DNA of 35,118 nucleotides from Prochlorococcus sp. AG-402-B05 (GTDB lineage Bacteria; Cyanobacteriota; Cyanobacteriia; PCC-6307; Cyanobiaceae), in assembly GCA_003279635.1 (NCBI GenBank), contig QCHK01000016.1, positions 1 through 35,118 on the forward strand, written 5' to 3'. The notes under the pieces were generated by a model. The model was not told the origin of the DNA and ran no database searches. It was given only the letters and a program-made list of their open reading frames with translations. The position numbers and the translations under genes were made by a program. Below are positions 26,964 through 34,493 of this stretch, one piece after another (position 1 is the first letter of the stretch; every line of letters starts with the position of its first letter).

Positions 26964-27880
26964 TACGGCTGAAAACGAGCAATGACTTTCATTCCAGTTA
27001 GGTGAGAAACCTTTTTAGCTGATGAATTATCAAGCTTGACTCTAACCTCAACAACCCTTGAGTCAGCATCGCCAGTAGGATCGGTTGAGAGCACTCTTCT
27101 TTGCCTTACTTGTGGGCTAATCAAATACACTTGACCACTTAAAGACCCATTAAATCCTCCATTCTCACTGATTAATTCAACAGCTTGACCCATTTGAACT
27201 CTATCTATATCGGATTCATACACTTCAATAAGCGCTTCCATTAATTGGTTAGCGCCAACATTAATTACACCAGACGAATTTGGCCTCTCTCCCTCGCGAA
27301 CCAAGATTTGCAAAACAATTCCATCAATTGGACTTTTTAATTGTGTTTGTTCTAAATCAACGTTAATTGCATCGAGAGCAGATTTAAGCTTTAAAATCCT
27401 AGTCTCAGAAATAAACAAATCATCTTTCATCTTGTCTAAAACAATTTCCGCCACTGCTCCTTTCTCAACAAGCGTTTGATATCTATTAATTTCTCTTTTT
27501 TTTATACTGATTTCACTCATTAATATATTTAAATTAGCTTGAGCAGATTTCAAATTAGCTTCAAGTTTAGGACGATTATCAAAAACAGCTAGTATTTGAT
27601 CCTTAATAATAGAGTCACCTTCTCGAATTAATAATTTAGATAATCTTGGCGTGCCACCCTTTCCACTATTTGGAGCTCCTAATTTTCTTACTTCGCCAAG
27701 AGGGTTTAACTGGCCCAAAGCCGCTACACCTTCAATCCTATCAACAACTTCAATCTCCTTTAGACTTTGATTTACTTCAAAATCTATTTTTTCACATCCA
27801 CTAATTAAGAGCACGAATAAAGGGGATATGCCAAGAAGAAATAAAACTTTCAAAGATAAATATTTCAACATCACTGACAT
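26963..27880 (-). CDS. devB: Membrane fusion protein, DevB/HlyD type, likely a lipoprotein
   Basis: 305 residues. A signal peptide with a lipobox is visible: hydrophobic residues 10-27 followed by LISGC with C29 as the likely lipidated residue. Then come the beta-barrel/lipoyl half-motif (GVAALGQLNPLGEVRKLGAP), a coiled-coil hairpin of about residues 105-170, the second lipoyl half (LKSPIDGIVLQILVREGERP) and the beta-barrel domain. It bridges the inner-membrane permease to an outer-membrane channel. The ATG at 27880 overlaps the pcyA stop by 10 nt. Maturation would need LspA, encoded at 32326-32808. Confidence 0.9.
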   Translation of the reverse strand: MSVMLKYLSLKVLFLLGISPLFVLLISGCEKIDFEVNQSLKEIEVVDRIEGVAALGQLNPLGEVRKLGAPNSGKGGTPRLSKLLIREGDSIIKDQILAVFDNRPKLEANLKSAQANLNILMSEISIKKREINRYQTLVEKGAVAEIVLDKMKDDLFISETRILKLKSALDAINVDLEQTQLKSPIDGIVLQILVREGERPNSSGVINVGANQLMEALIEVYESDIDRVQMGQAVELISENGGFNGSLSGQVYLISPQVRQRRVLSTDPTGDADSRVVEVRVKLDNSSAKKVSHLTGMKVIARFQP

Positions 27881-28599
27881 TCAAAAAGGATTCTATTTAT
27901 GTATTCATCGGCCCAAGAAGAACCAAAGAATTTAGTTAAAATACCTCTGGTTTTATCATTAAGTTTTTGATTTTGGCAATATCGTTTTTGATATTTAAGT
28001 CTATACATTGTATCCAACGAATTAATTTCGTCTCTTTGTACCTTAACTAACAAGGACAAAAGAAGTGACAAATATTGGTCAATGAGTTCTAAAAATGATT
28101 TTTCTTCGAGAAAATCAACTGGTCGAATAAAGGCTACATAAGGAGAAAAGATAAATCCCCATTCTGGCAGCTTCCCAGGTTCAGTAAATTTAGAGACTTT
28201 TAATGATCTCATTTGAGAACTCAGGGAATCAGGCAAATGTTTACCTACAGGTGACAAATCAACAATCCCTGCAGAAATATTATTTGAATTAACTACCAAA
28301 TCAGCCCCAAATATAGGAATTTCATAGCAAGGGTCAGGGAAAAAGACACAATGGAGTACTTGGAATGATTTCCCAAGCTTTGCAACCTCCAAATGAATTT
28401 TTCTAAATCCTTTTGCTTGATAAAATTCATTGATAATAAATAATTCCTCTTTATTTGATTTGCTGTAAAGCCTGCTTAACGTAGGGTCAATGTATAGAGG
28501 CTCTAAATCAGTCAACGAATTGATTCTATTTTTAATAAGTTCGAAAGCCTCTAGCAAAAGAGGATTCAATTCACTTTGAATGCAAAAAACTGACTCCAA
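27871..28599 (-). CDS. pcyA: Phycocyanobilin:ferredoxin oxidoreductase
   Basis: 242 residues of the ferredoxin-dependent bilin reductase family, which reduces biliverdin IXalpha to phycocyanobilin by four electrons. The three catalytic residues are present with the exact spacing known from Synechocystis PcyA: E71 (HLEVA), H83 (LHCVFFP) and D100 (FGADLVV). AGIVDLSPV and YVAFIRPVDF also match. The C-terminus is YQKRYCQNQK...ILTKFFGSSWADEYI. The start appears to be TTG at 28597-28599; no in-frame ATG precedes the conserved part and an in-frame TAG lies 18 nt upstream. It is first in a run with devB-devC-devA. Phycocyanobilin could serve phytochrome-like photoreceptors or residual phycobiliproteins. 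Confidence 0.93.
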   Translation of the reverse strand: MESVFCIQSELNPLLLEAFELIKNRINSLTDLEPLYIDPTLSRLYSKSNKEELFIINEFYQAKGFRKIHLEVAKLGKSFQVLHCVFFPDPCYEIPIFGADLVVNSNNISAGIVDLSPVGKHLPDSLSSQMRSLKVSKFTEPGKLPEWGFIFSPYVAFIRPVDFLEEKSFLELIDQYLSLLLSLLVKVQRDEINSLDTMYRLKYQKRYCQNQKLNDKTRGILTKFFGSSWADEYINRILFECQ

Positions 28600-28931
28600 A
28601 ACTAAGAACTCAGGCTAAAAGGGATTGGCTAAGATTCATAGAAACTATTTATTTATAACTATGCTTACTCAATATTATATGATTGTTAAGGCTCAAAAGA
28701 ACTAAATAAGAAAATTTTATGTAAAGGCAAGTGAATGAGAACAAAGGTTTCAAATGTCAAATTTAGAAAAAGAATAAGATACTCATAATAAAGCAAGTAA
28801 AAAAGGATAATTTAAATATTTAATAAATTATAAATATAAAATCAATCTTTTTTAATTAAATAAATTTAGAATCAATTGAATTTAAATTTATTTAATCTTA
28901 TTATCATATATTAATATAGCACAATAATTTA
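28600..28931. promoter_or_regulatory. Divergent AT-rich gap between pcyA and the M16 peptidase genes
   Basis: 332 nt with no convincing coding sequence on either strand; the right half is almost pure A+T. It must hold the promoters of both divergent units. Several TATAAT-like hexamers can be drawn, too many to choose one. The one distinct structure is the long inverted repeat listed separately. Confidence 0.5.
28855..28896. repeat. Perfect 14-bp AT-only inverted repeat before the M16 gene pair
   Basis: ATTAAATAAATTTA (28855-28868) and TAAATTTATTTAAT (28883-28896) are exact reverse complements around the 14-nt spacer. The repeat ends 35 nt before the upstream ATG of the first peptidase gene. 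It could be an operator or a weak hairpin, though AT-only repeats arise readily by chance in such DNA. Confidence 0.35.
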
Positions 28932-30185
28932 ATGTGCTTTAAGATATTCAGAATGAAAGTAAAACATTGGTCATTATCTAATGGTGCTACATGTGTTGTA
29001 GCTGATATAGAAGATTCAACTTTGACTTGTATTGACTTTTGGTGCAAAGGGGGAAGTCTATATGAAATGAAAGATGAAGAAGGTATGGCACATTTCTTAG
29101 AGCATATGATATTTAAAGGGAGCAAGAACCTTAAAGAAGGTGAATTTGATTTAAAAATTGAATCTCTTGGTGGAAGTAGTAATGCAGCTACTGGGTTAGA
29201 CGATGTTCACTATCACGTTCTTGTACCCCCTGAAAAAATAGAAGAAGGACTAAAACTTATATTAGAATTATTATTATTTCCTGAAATTGAACTAGATGCC
29301 TTTGAAATGGAGAAAGAAGTTGTTTTAGAAGAAATCGCACAAAATATTGATCAGCCAGATGAAATTATTTATATGAAATTGTTAAAGGGATGTTTAACAC
29401 CACATAGATATTCGAAACCAATACTAGGTGATGAAAAAACTGTTAAAAATATAAATCCAAAACAAATGAAACTATTCCACAAAAATCATTATGTAGGTAA
29501 AAACTGTACCCTATGTATAGCAGGAGAGTTGCCTCACGAAGTTCAATCAATAATTAACAATAGTAAATTTAAGGAATTAAAAACAATCTCAAATGAGACC
29601 ACAATAAGTAACACAATTACTTTTAACAAAGGCTATAAAAAAGAAACCATTCCAAGACTTGAGGGAGGAAGAATATTAAAAGCCTGGAAACTTCCCCCTG
29701 CAAAAGAGCAGATCTTAATTTTAGGAGCAGAAATTGCTGCGACAATGTTATGCGAAGGTAAAAGTAGTCTTATTGTTAAGGAATTAAGAGAAGAAAAACG
29801 TATTATTGAATCAATAGATATAGATTTACAAATCCTTGAAGAGGGTGGATTAATTCTTCTAGATGTCAGTTGTCCAGAAGAAAACCTTAAAACTGTAGAA
29901 AGTGAAGTCAATAGCATCCTCAAGGAATTAACTAAAGATTTAGTTACTAATAAAGATTTAGAACGTGCAAAAAAATTAGTCGTTAATAATATTTATTTTG
30001 GTTTAGAGTTAAGCTCTCAAATTGCCTCAACATTAGGGAATCAAGCACTATGGGGGCGGCACAACTCAATCCTACAATCAATAGATGATATTTCATATTG
30101 GACAACAAAACGATTAAATGAATTAATATTCCCATTATTTGATCCAGAAAATGCATTTACATTAATTGCTGAACCTGAGAAATAA
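28932..30185 (+). CDS. M16 family zinc peptidase, catalytic subunit
   Basis: 417 residues, the M16B (processing-peptidase-like) fold. The inverted zinc motif HFLEH is at residues 54-58, in GMAHFLEHMIFKGSKNL. The third ligand is a glutamate in the following helix, VVLEEIAQNIDQPDE. Half-domain repeats follow (KQMKLFHKNHYVGKNCTLCI). Such enzymes usually act with a second, inactive subunit, encoded directly downstream. The start could be ATG 28932 or ATG 28953 (MKVKHWSLSNGATCVV); the latter fits the usual family N-terminus slightly better, and neither has a Shine-Dalgarno sequence. No signal peptide is seen, so it is probably cytoplasmic. Confidence 0.92.
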   Translation: MCFKIFRMKVKHWSLSNGATCVVADIEDSTLTCIDFWCKGGSLYEMKDEEGMAHFLEHMIFKGSKNLKEGEFDLKIESLGGSSNAATGLDDVHYHVLVPPEKIEEGLKLILELLLFPEIELDAFEMEKEVVLEEIAQNIDQPDEIIYMKLLKGCLTPHRYSKPILGDEKTVKNINPKQMKLFHKNHYVGKNCTLCIAGELPHEVQSIINNSKFKELKTISNETTISNTITFNKGYKKETIPRLEGGRILKAWKLPPAKEQILILGAEIAATMLCEGKSSLIVKELREEKRIIESIDIDLQILEEGGLILLDVSCPEENLKTVESEVNSILKELTKDLVTNKDLERAKKLVVNNIYFGLELSSQIASTLGNQALWGRHNSILQSIDDISYWTTKRLNELIFPLFDPENAFTLIAEPEK

Positions 30186-30187
30186 AT

Positions 30188-31432
30188 ATGAACATAATTC
30201 TAGACAAAATTGATAGCAAAAATATAATGTCAGCGAAGCTATGGATAGAAGATGGGAGTAGGAATGATCCAAAAGATAAAAAAGGAATTCATCAACTCTT
30301 AAGCTCAACAATGCTTAGAGGTTGTGGACCATACAATAATAAGCAAATCTCTGAAATTGTAGAAAATTGTGGGGCTAATTTAAACTGTGATACATACGAA
30401 GATGGTCTTTTAATAAGTCTTAAATGTGTCGAAACTGATGCGTATAAACTTCTTCCTTTAATTGGTTGGATGATTACAAAACCTATACTTCAAATAGATC
30501 AGTTTGAATTAGAAAAAGATCTAACAATAAAAGCCATTAAAAGACAAAAAGAGAGTACATATCAACTAGCTTTTGATGGCTGGAGAAAGATGGTATATGG
30601 AGATGGACCCTATGGACATGATCCACTGGGGTCAATCGATGATATAAATAAAATCAATAAAGAACATATATTGCCAATCGCAAGCTCATTAATTCACAGA
30701 AAAAAGAACTTAGTAGTTTCAGGAAAGTTTCCAGTTAACCTAGAAAATTATATAGAGCACTCAATTGAGTTCAAGGGGATTAGTAATCATAATAATCAAA
30801 ATAAGGCATTTAAAAATGTTAATAGAATAGAAACTCTAAGCAAGCAAAGTAGATGTATTTGCACACGTTCATTGAATACGAAGCAAGTCATTCTTCTTCT
30901 TGGTAAAGCAACAATTAGATATGATAATAAATCTGATATTTTGCTTAGATTATTATCATGTTACTTAGGTTATGGAATGTCAAGTTTATTATTTAAGGTT
31001 CTCAGGGAAAAGTATGGAGTAGTTTATGAAGCAGGAATTTATCATCCTATTAGAGAAAATCAGACTCCATTCATTATGCACGCTTCTACAAGTGAAGAAA
31101 AAGGGATCATTACTCTTCAATTACTAAACCAGTGTTGGGAGAAAATCATCAATAGTGAAATCTCTCCTGAAGAATTAGATCTTGTAAAAATAAAATATCG
31201 AGGTCAAATGGCTCATTCTTTGCAAAGTATTAGTCAAAGAGCTGAACATAAAGCTCATCTTTTAGGGATTGGGCTAACACAGGATCACGATAAAGAAATT
31301 CTGCAAAGACTAGAAAGTATAACTAGTAAAGAAATCAAGGATGCTGCAAATAGATATTTAAAGAGCCCATTGCTAAGCGTATGTAGTAACAAAGAAGTTA
31401 TTCGAAAAATCCTTAAAGACTGGAAAGCTTAA
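30188..31432 (+). CDS. M16 family peptidase-like protein lacking the zinc motif (partner subunit)
   Basis: 414 residues with the same M16 fold, but the HxxEH motif is replaced by HQLLS (residues 35-39), so both the catalytic Glu and the second zinc His are gone. The C-terminal half keeps the Arg/Tyr region REKYGVVYEAGIYHP that in M16B heterodimers contacts substrate. Only 2 nt separate the stop of the first gene from this ATG, so the pair is surely one operon and likely a heterodimer. Its own promoter is not needed. It converges on sipA with an 18-nt gap. Confidence 0.9.
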   Translation: MNIILDKIDSKNIMSAKLWIEDGSRNDPKDKKGIHQLLSSTMLRGCGPYNNKQISEIVENCGANLNCDTYEDGLLISLKCVETDAYKLLPLIGWMITKPILQIDQFELEKDLTIKAIKRQKESTYQLAFDGWRKMVYGDGPYGHDPLGSIDDINKINKEHILPIASSLIHRKKNLVVSGKFPVNLENYIEHSIEFKGISNHNNQNKAFKNVNRIETLSKQSRCICTRSLNTKQVILLLGKATIRYDNKSDILLRLLSCYLGYGMSSLLFKVLREKYGVVYEAGIYHPIRENQTPFIMHASTSEEKGIITLQLLNQCWEKIINSEISPEELDLVKIKYRGQMAHSLQSISQRAEHKAHLLGIGLTQDHDKEILQRLESITSKEIKDAANRYLKSPLLSVCSNKEVIRKILKDWKA

Positions 31433-31450
31433 TCAAGTAATACTGAATTG

Positions 31451-31672
31451 TTAGTCATCCATCCCAAAAATTTTAAGTCTTTCAGAAGGAATCAAGAAAT
31501 TACCCCTTCTAAATTTTACTTCTAATAAATCATTAGCTCTTATTCCAATAATTACTCCAACTTCATCAAGAGATACTAAATCTGGAGGTCTGAGCATTGA
31601 GATAGGATCAGCTGTCTTTAAATATGGTAAAGGAACTTGTAAGGATACTTTTTCTCCAACTGAAAATTTCAT
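31451..31672 (-). CDS. sipA: SipA-like DUF3148 regulatory protein
   Basis: 73 residues, an SH3-like small beta protein. The sequence FSVGEKVSLQ, then PYLKTADPISMLRPPDLV and VKFRRGNFLIPSERL matches the cyanobacterial SipA/DUF3148 family. In Synechococcus elongatus SipA is known to bind the sensor kinase NblS and influence high-light and nutrient-stress responses. ATG start at 31672; divergent from bioY, with a probable promoter sharing a palindrome in the 84-nt gap. Confidence 0.88.
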   Translation of the reverse strand: MKFSVGEKVSLQVPLPYLKTADPISMLRPPDLVSLDEVGVIIGIRANDLLEVKFRRGNFLIPSERLKIFGMDD

Positions 31673-31689
31673 TATGACTAAATAGTTCT

Positions 31690-31718
31690 ATATAATAATA
31701 TTGACATATCAGTCAATT
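31690..31718. promoter_or_regulatory. Divergent sipA/bioY promoter region with a shared -35 palindrome
   Basis: ATTGAC (31701-31706) and GTCAAT (31713-31718) form a perfect 6-bp inverted repeat with a 6-nt spacer. Read leftwards it gives TTGACT, 16 nt from TATATA (31695-31690), a good -35/-10 pair for sipA with a very short leader. Read rightwards it gives TTGACA towards bioY. One palindrome could thus hold two back-to-back -35 boxes. Confidence 0.45.
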
Positions 31719-31756
31719 TGTAAATAATAATGAATGAGATCAGCTAATTAAATTAA

Positions 31757-32329
31757 TTGCACAAATTAACAAGCTGGGTACAGGCAATAACAGGCGTAAT
31801 GCTAATCATAATATGCTCAATGATACCGTCATCAATAATTTCCCCTCAAGAAGACCTATCTCTATCAATTATTCCACTACAAAGCAATTGGCAAATACAG
31901 GGGGTCCTTTTGACTTCACTGCTTTGCGGACCACAAGTAGGAACAATTTCTGCATTTTCCTATCTAATTATAGGTTTATTCTATTTACCTGTTTTTCATG
32001 GAGGAGGTAGTGTTGGTTATATCTTAACTCATGAATTTGGGTACTTGTTAGGATTTATTCCTGCGGCATGGCTATGTGGTTTATTAGCGAAAAAAGATAC
32101 CAAAGCTAATTTAATTAATTATTCATTCTATACGGGCATGTCATTATGTGTTGTACATATCATAGGTATTATTTATCTAATTATTGGTAAAGTATTTGGG
32201 AATTGGTTAGAAAATTTATCCGATCTTATTTTAATAAATACTTTTATACCTTTTCCAACTCAACTATTACTATGCATAGCAATAAGTCTATTATCTATAT
32301 TCTTAAGAAGAGTCTTAATAATAAAATGA
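31757..32329 (+). CDS. bioY: BioY-family biotin transporter (ECF S component)
   Basis: 190 residues with about six membrane segments. BioY signatures are visible: LLTSLLCGPQVGTISAFSYLIIGLFYLPVFHGGGSVGYIL and FGYLLGFIPAAWLCG read as short motifs in order. It is the substrate-binding S component for biotin in energy-coupling factor transport; EcfA and EcfT partners are not in the window, though some BioY proteins work alone. The start is TTG at 31757 (HKLTSWVQAITGVMLII), supported by the family N-terminus; the next ATG, 31799, would cut the first helix. The stop overlaps the lspA start as ATGA. Confidence 0.86.
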   Translation: MHKLTSWVQAITGVMLIIICSMIPSSIISPQEDLSLSIIPLQSNWQIQGVLLTSLLCGPQVGTISAFSYLIIGLFYLPVFHGGGSVGYILTHEFGYLLGFIPAAWLCGLLAKKDTKANLINYSFYTGMSLCVVHIIGIIYLIIGKVFGNWLENLSDLILINTFIPFPTQLLLCIAISLLSIFLRRVLIIK

Positions 32330-32808
32330 CTTCTATTAACAGAAAAAGTATTAAGGTCATCACTTACTCTTTTTACATTGTTTTATTAGATCAAGTCAGT
32401 AAGTTCTTGATATTAAATACATTAGGATTTGAAAAATCTCAAAATATTATTCCTAATTTATTAAATTTCACCCTAGTAAAAAACAGAGGAGCTGCATTTA
32501 GTCTTCTAAGCAATTCAACAATGCTTCTTACTATTATCAGTATTCTAGCCTCATTATTATTAATCACCGTTATAATAAGATTCCCGCCAAGATCTTATTG
32601 GAATTTGACTGGACTTGGCTATCTTTTAGGTGGTACTTTAGGCAATGGAATTGATAGATTATTTAAAGGTTATGTTCTAGATTTTTTCGATCTAGTTCCA
32701 ATTAATTTTCCTATTTTTAATGTAGCAGATATATCAATAAACATAGCTATAATTTATTTTATAATTGATATAATTAAAACTAAAGACAACTCAAAATTAA
32801 AGTATTAA
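32326..32808 (+). CDS. lspA: Lipoprotein signal peptidase (signal peptidase II)
   Basis: 160 residues, four membrane helices. It cleaves signal peptides of prolipoproteins before the lipidated cysteine. Motifs are LLDQVSKFLI, VKNRGAAFSLL, GGTLGNGIDRLFKGYVLDFFD and FNVADISINI, with the catalytic aspartates D119 and D135. I chose the ATG at 32326, which overlaps the bioY stop (ATGA) and gives the normal length; a longer frame from 32203 would run inside bioY. A likely client is the DevB lipoprotein of this window. Confidence 0.95.
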   Translation: MTSINRKSIKVITYSFYIVLLDQVSKFLILNTLGFEKSQNIIPNLLNFTLVKNRGAAFSLLSNSTMLLTIISILASLLLITVIIRFPPRSYWNLTGLGYLLGGTLGNGIDRLFKGYVLDFFDLVPINFPIFNVADISINIAIIYFIIDIIKTKDNSKLKY

Positions 32809-32826
32809 ACGAATGGTAATTATCAA

Positions 32827-34380
32827 ATGAAAATACGTAACTCTAGAAAAATAATATTTTATATATTGATAATTTTCATTAGCTTGATAATTATAGGTTT
32901 GGTCGGAGCAATAATTAGATTGATAAATATACCTGCAATATTAATTACAGTCTTAATAATAGGTGGTTTAAGTTATTCAAAAAAGATAGATTGGTTGCAA
33001 CATAGTCTAAGATCAATATTAAAAATAAAGAATGAGAAGAAATTATTAGATTTATCGCTAGTTAGCAAAAAAGAAGCCGCAGATAAATCATTAAAAAGTA
33101 TTGATCATCTAATCATATTAATCAATGACAAAGTCAAGGCTAAGGCCTTAAAGGATGAAAAGGATAGGGTTTCATTAGAGTTAGATAGAGGAGATATTAT
33201 TTTAGTAGTTTTTGGAATTGGCTCAAGCGGTAAAACATCATTAATAAGAGCTCTATTAAAAAAAATAGTAGGCAAAGTTAGTCCTGAAATGGGCTCAACA
33301 AGAGGGAAAGAAATCTTCCGACTAAAACTTAAAGGACTTACAAGGGGAATAAGAATCATTGACACGCCGGGCATACTAGAAGCTGGTAGAGGGGGTAGAG
33401 AGAGGGAAAAAAGTGCTTTAATAGAAGCACGTAAATCTGATTTAATGTTAGTAGTAATTGAAGGTGATTTACGTTCTGAAGAAATAAGAACAATTAGGAG
33501 TTTGTCGAAATTAGGAAAAAGACTTTTACTTGTTCTAAATAAAATAGATTTAAGAGGAGAAAGTGAAGAAAAAAGATTAATTGAGATACTAAATACTAGA
33601 TGTAATGATTTTATTGATCCAAATGACATTATTTGTACATCAGCATCACCTCAGACAATTGCAGTCGCTGGCAAAAAGCCCTATCAACCAGCCCCAGAAA
33701 TCAATAGTTTAATTAGAAGATTAGCAAATATCCTACATGAAGAAGGTGAAGAATTAATTGCAGATAATATTTTAATTCAATGCAGCAATATTGGGAAAGA
33801 AGGGAAAAAGTTATTAATCAAACAAAGAACTCAATCAGCTAAAAAATGTATAGACAAGTATGGTTGGCTTAGCAGCGGTGCATTAATATTAACTCCACTT
33901 CCTGTCTTAGATATGATCGCTGCAGCGGCTGTAAATGCACAAATGGTAATAGAGATAGCTAAAATACATGGTGTTAAACTTACAAATGAAAGAGCAAAGA
34001 ATTTAGCGCTTTCAGTAGGAAAAATACTTGCAACTATGGGTTTGGTAAAAGGTGGAGTTTCTCTAATAAGTTCAACATTAAGTTTATCACTACCAACATT
34101 AGTTATTAGCAAAGTAATTCAAGGTATTAGTGTATCTTGGCTTACTAGAATTGCTGGAGCAAGTTTCATTACTTATTTCCAACAAGATCAAGATTGGGGA
34201 GATGGAGGAATACAAGAAGTTGTTGAATATCACTACAACTTAAACAAAAGGGAGGAATATTTTAAAAGTTTTATTCGGAGAGCATATGAAAGAGTTATTG
34301 ATCCGCTAGTTGAAAAGAATTTGAAAAAACTACCACCGAGATCAAGGCCTCCGAAGGAGGAGGACTCATCGGTCCTCTAA
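32827..34380 (+). CDS. Membrane-associated GTPase with C-terminal DUF697 domain
   Basis: 517 residues. Two membrane helices at about 8-30 and 35-48 are followed by a TRAFAC GTPase domain: G1 GIGSSGKTS (130-138), G3 DTPG (179-182), G4 NKID (238-241) and G5-like CTSASPQ. The C-terminal ~180 residues are the DUF697 hydrophobic domain (SSGALILTPLPVLDMIAAAA, then VGKILATMGLVKGG). Proteins with this architecture are common in cyanobacteria but their role is unknown to me; membrane or photosystem assembly is only a guess. ATG start at 32827, 18 nt after lspA, so it may be the third gene of that operon. The 3' end overlaps a convergent small gene by 86 nt. Confidence 0.9.
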   Translation: MKIRNSRKIIFYILIIFISLIIIGLVGAIIRLINIPAILITVLIIGGLSYSKKIDWLQHSLRSILKIKNEKKLLDLSLVSKKEAADKSLKSIDHLIILINDKVKAKALKDEKDRVSLELDRGDIILVVFGIGSSGKTSLIRALLKKIVGKVSPEMGSTRGKEIFRLKLKGLTRGIRIIDTPGILEAGRGGREREKSALIEARKSDLMLVVIEGDLRSEEIRTIRSLSKLGKRLLLVLNKIDLRGESEEKRLIEILNTRCNDFIDPNDIICTSASPQTIAVAGKKPYQPAPEINSLIRRLANILHEEGEELIADNILIQCSNIGKEGKKLLIKQRTQSAKKCIDKYGWLSSGALILTPLPVLDMIAAAAVNAQMVIEIAKIHGVKLTNERAKNLALSVGKILATMGLVKGGVSLISSTLSLSLPTLVISKVIQGISVSWLTRIAGASFITYFQQDQDWGDGGIQEVVEYHYNLNKREEYFKSFIRRAYERVIDPLVEKNLKKLPPRSRPPKEEDSSVL

Positions 34381-34486
34381 AATCTAAAGCAAAAACTAAT
34401 GCTAAATAAATTAGGCCAACGAAAATTGATATTAAAGCTGTTGTTAAAGCCAATATATTTTTTTTATTAAAAAAATCCTTATTCAT
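34295..34486 (-). CDS. Small single-pass membrane protein, unknown function
   Basis: 63 residues with one hydrophobic helix (about residues 12-34, ALTTALISIFVGLIYLALVF). It is followed by LDFRGPMSPPPSEA and a short tail. The proline-rich motif after the helix looks like a constrained feature, and I believe short proteins of this shape occur in related genomes, but I cannot name one. ATG at 34486 lies 8 nt after the stop of the decarboxylase gene, suggesting co-transcription. Its last 28 codons lie antisense to the end of the GTPase gene. Confidence 0.6.
   Translation of the reverse strand: MNKDFFNKKNILALTTALISIFVGLIYLALVFALDFRGPMSPPPSEALISVVVFSNSFQLADQ
34348..34377. repeat. Two abutting GC-rich hairpins in the GTPase/small-gene overlap
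   Basis: CCTCC-GAA-GGAGG (34348-34360) and GAGGAC-TCATCG-GTCCTC (34360-34377) are perfect inverted repeats sharing one base. They end directly before the GTPase stop codon and also encode RGPMSPPPSEA of the opposite small protein. The plus-strand sequence after them has no T run, so a standard terminator is doubtful. Confidence 0.45.
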
Positions 34487-34493
34487 ATTAAAA

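Noticed and set aside
33105-33629. 174-codon minus-strand ORF inside the DUF697 GTPase gene
   Set aside because: Antisense shadow covering the GTPase G1-G4 motifs; Ser/Leu/Ile-rich composition typical of shadow frames.
34345-34385. Hammerhead-like core CGATGAGTCC on the minus strand at the end of the GTPase gene
   Set aside because: The second conserved core (GAAA after stem II) is missing and the bases are explained by codons for RGPMSPPPSEA of the small membrane protein.
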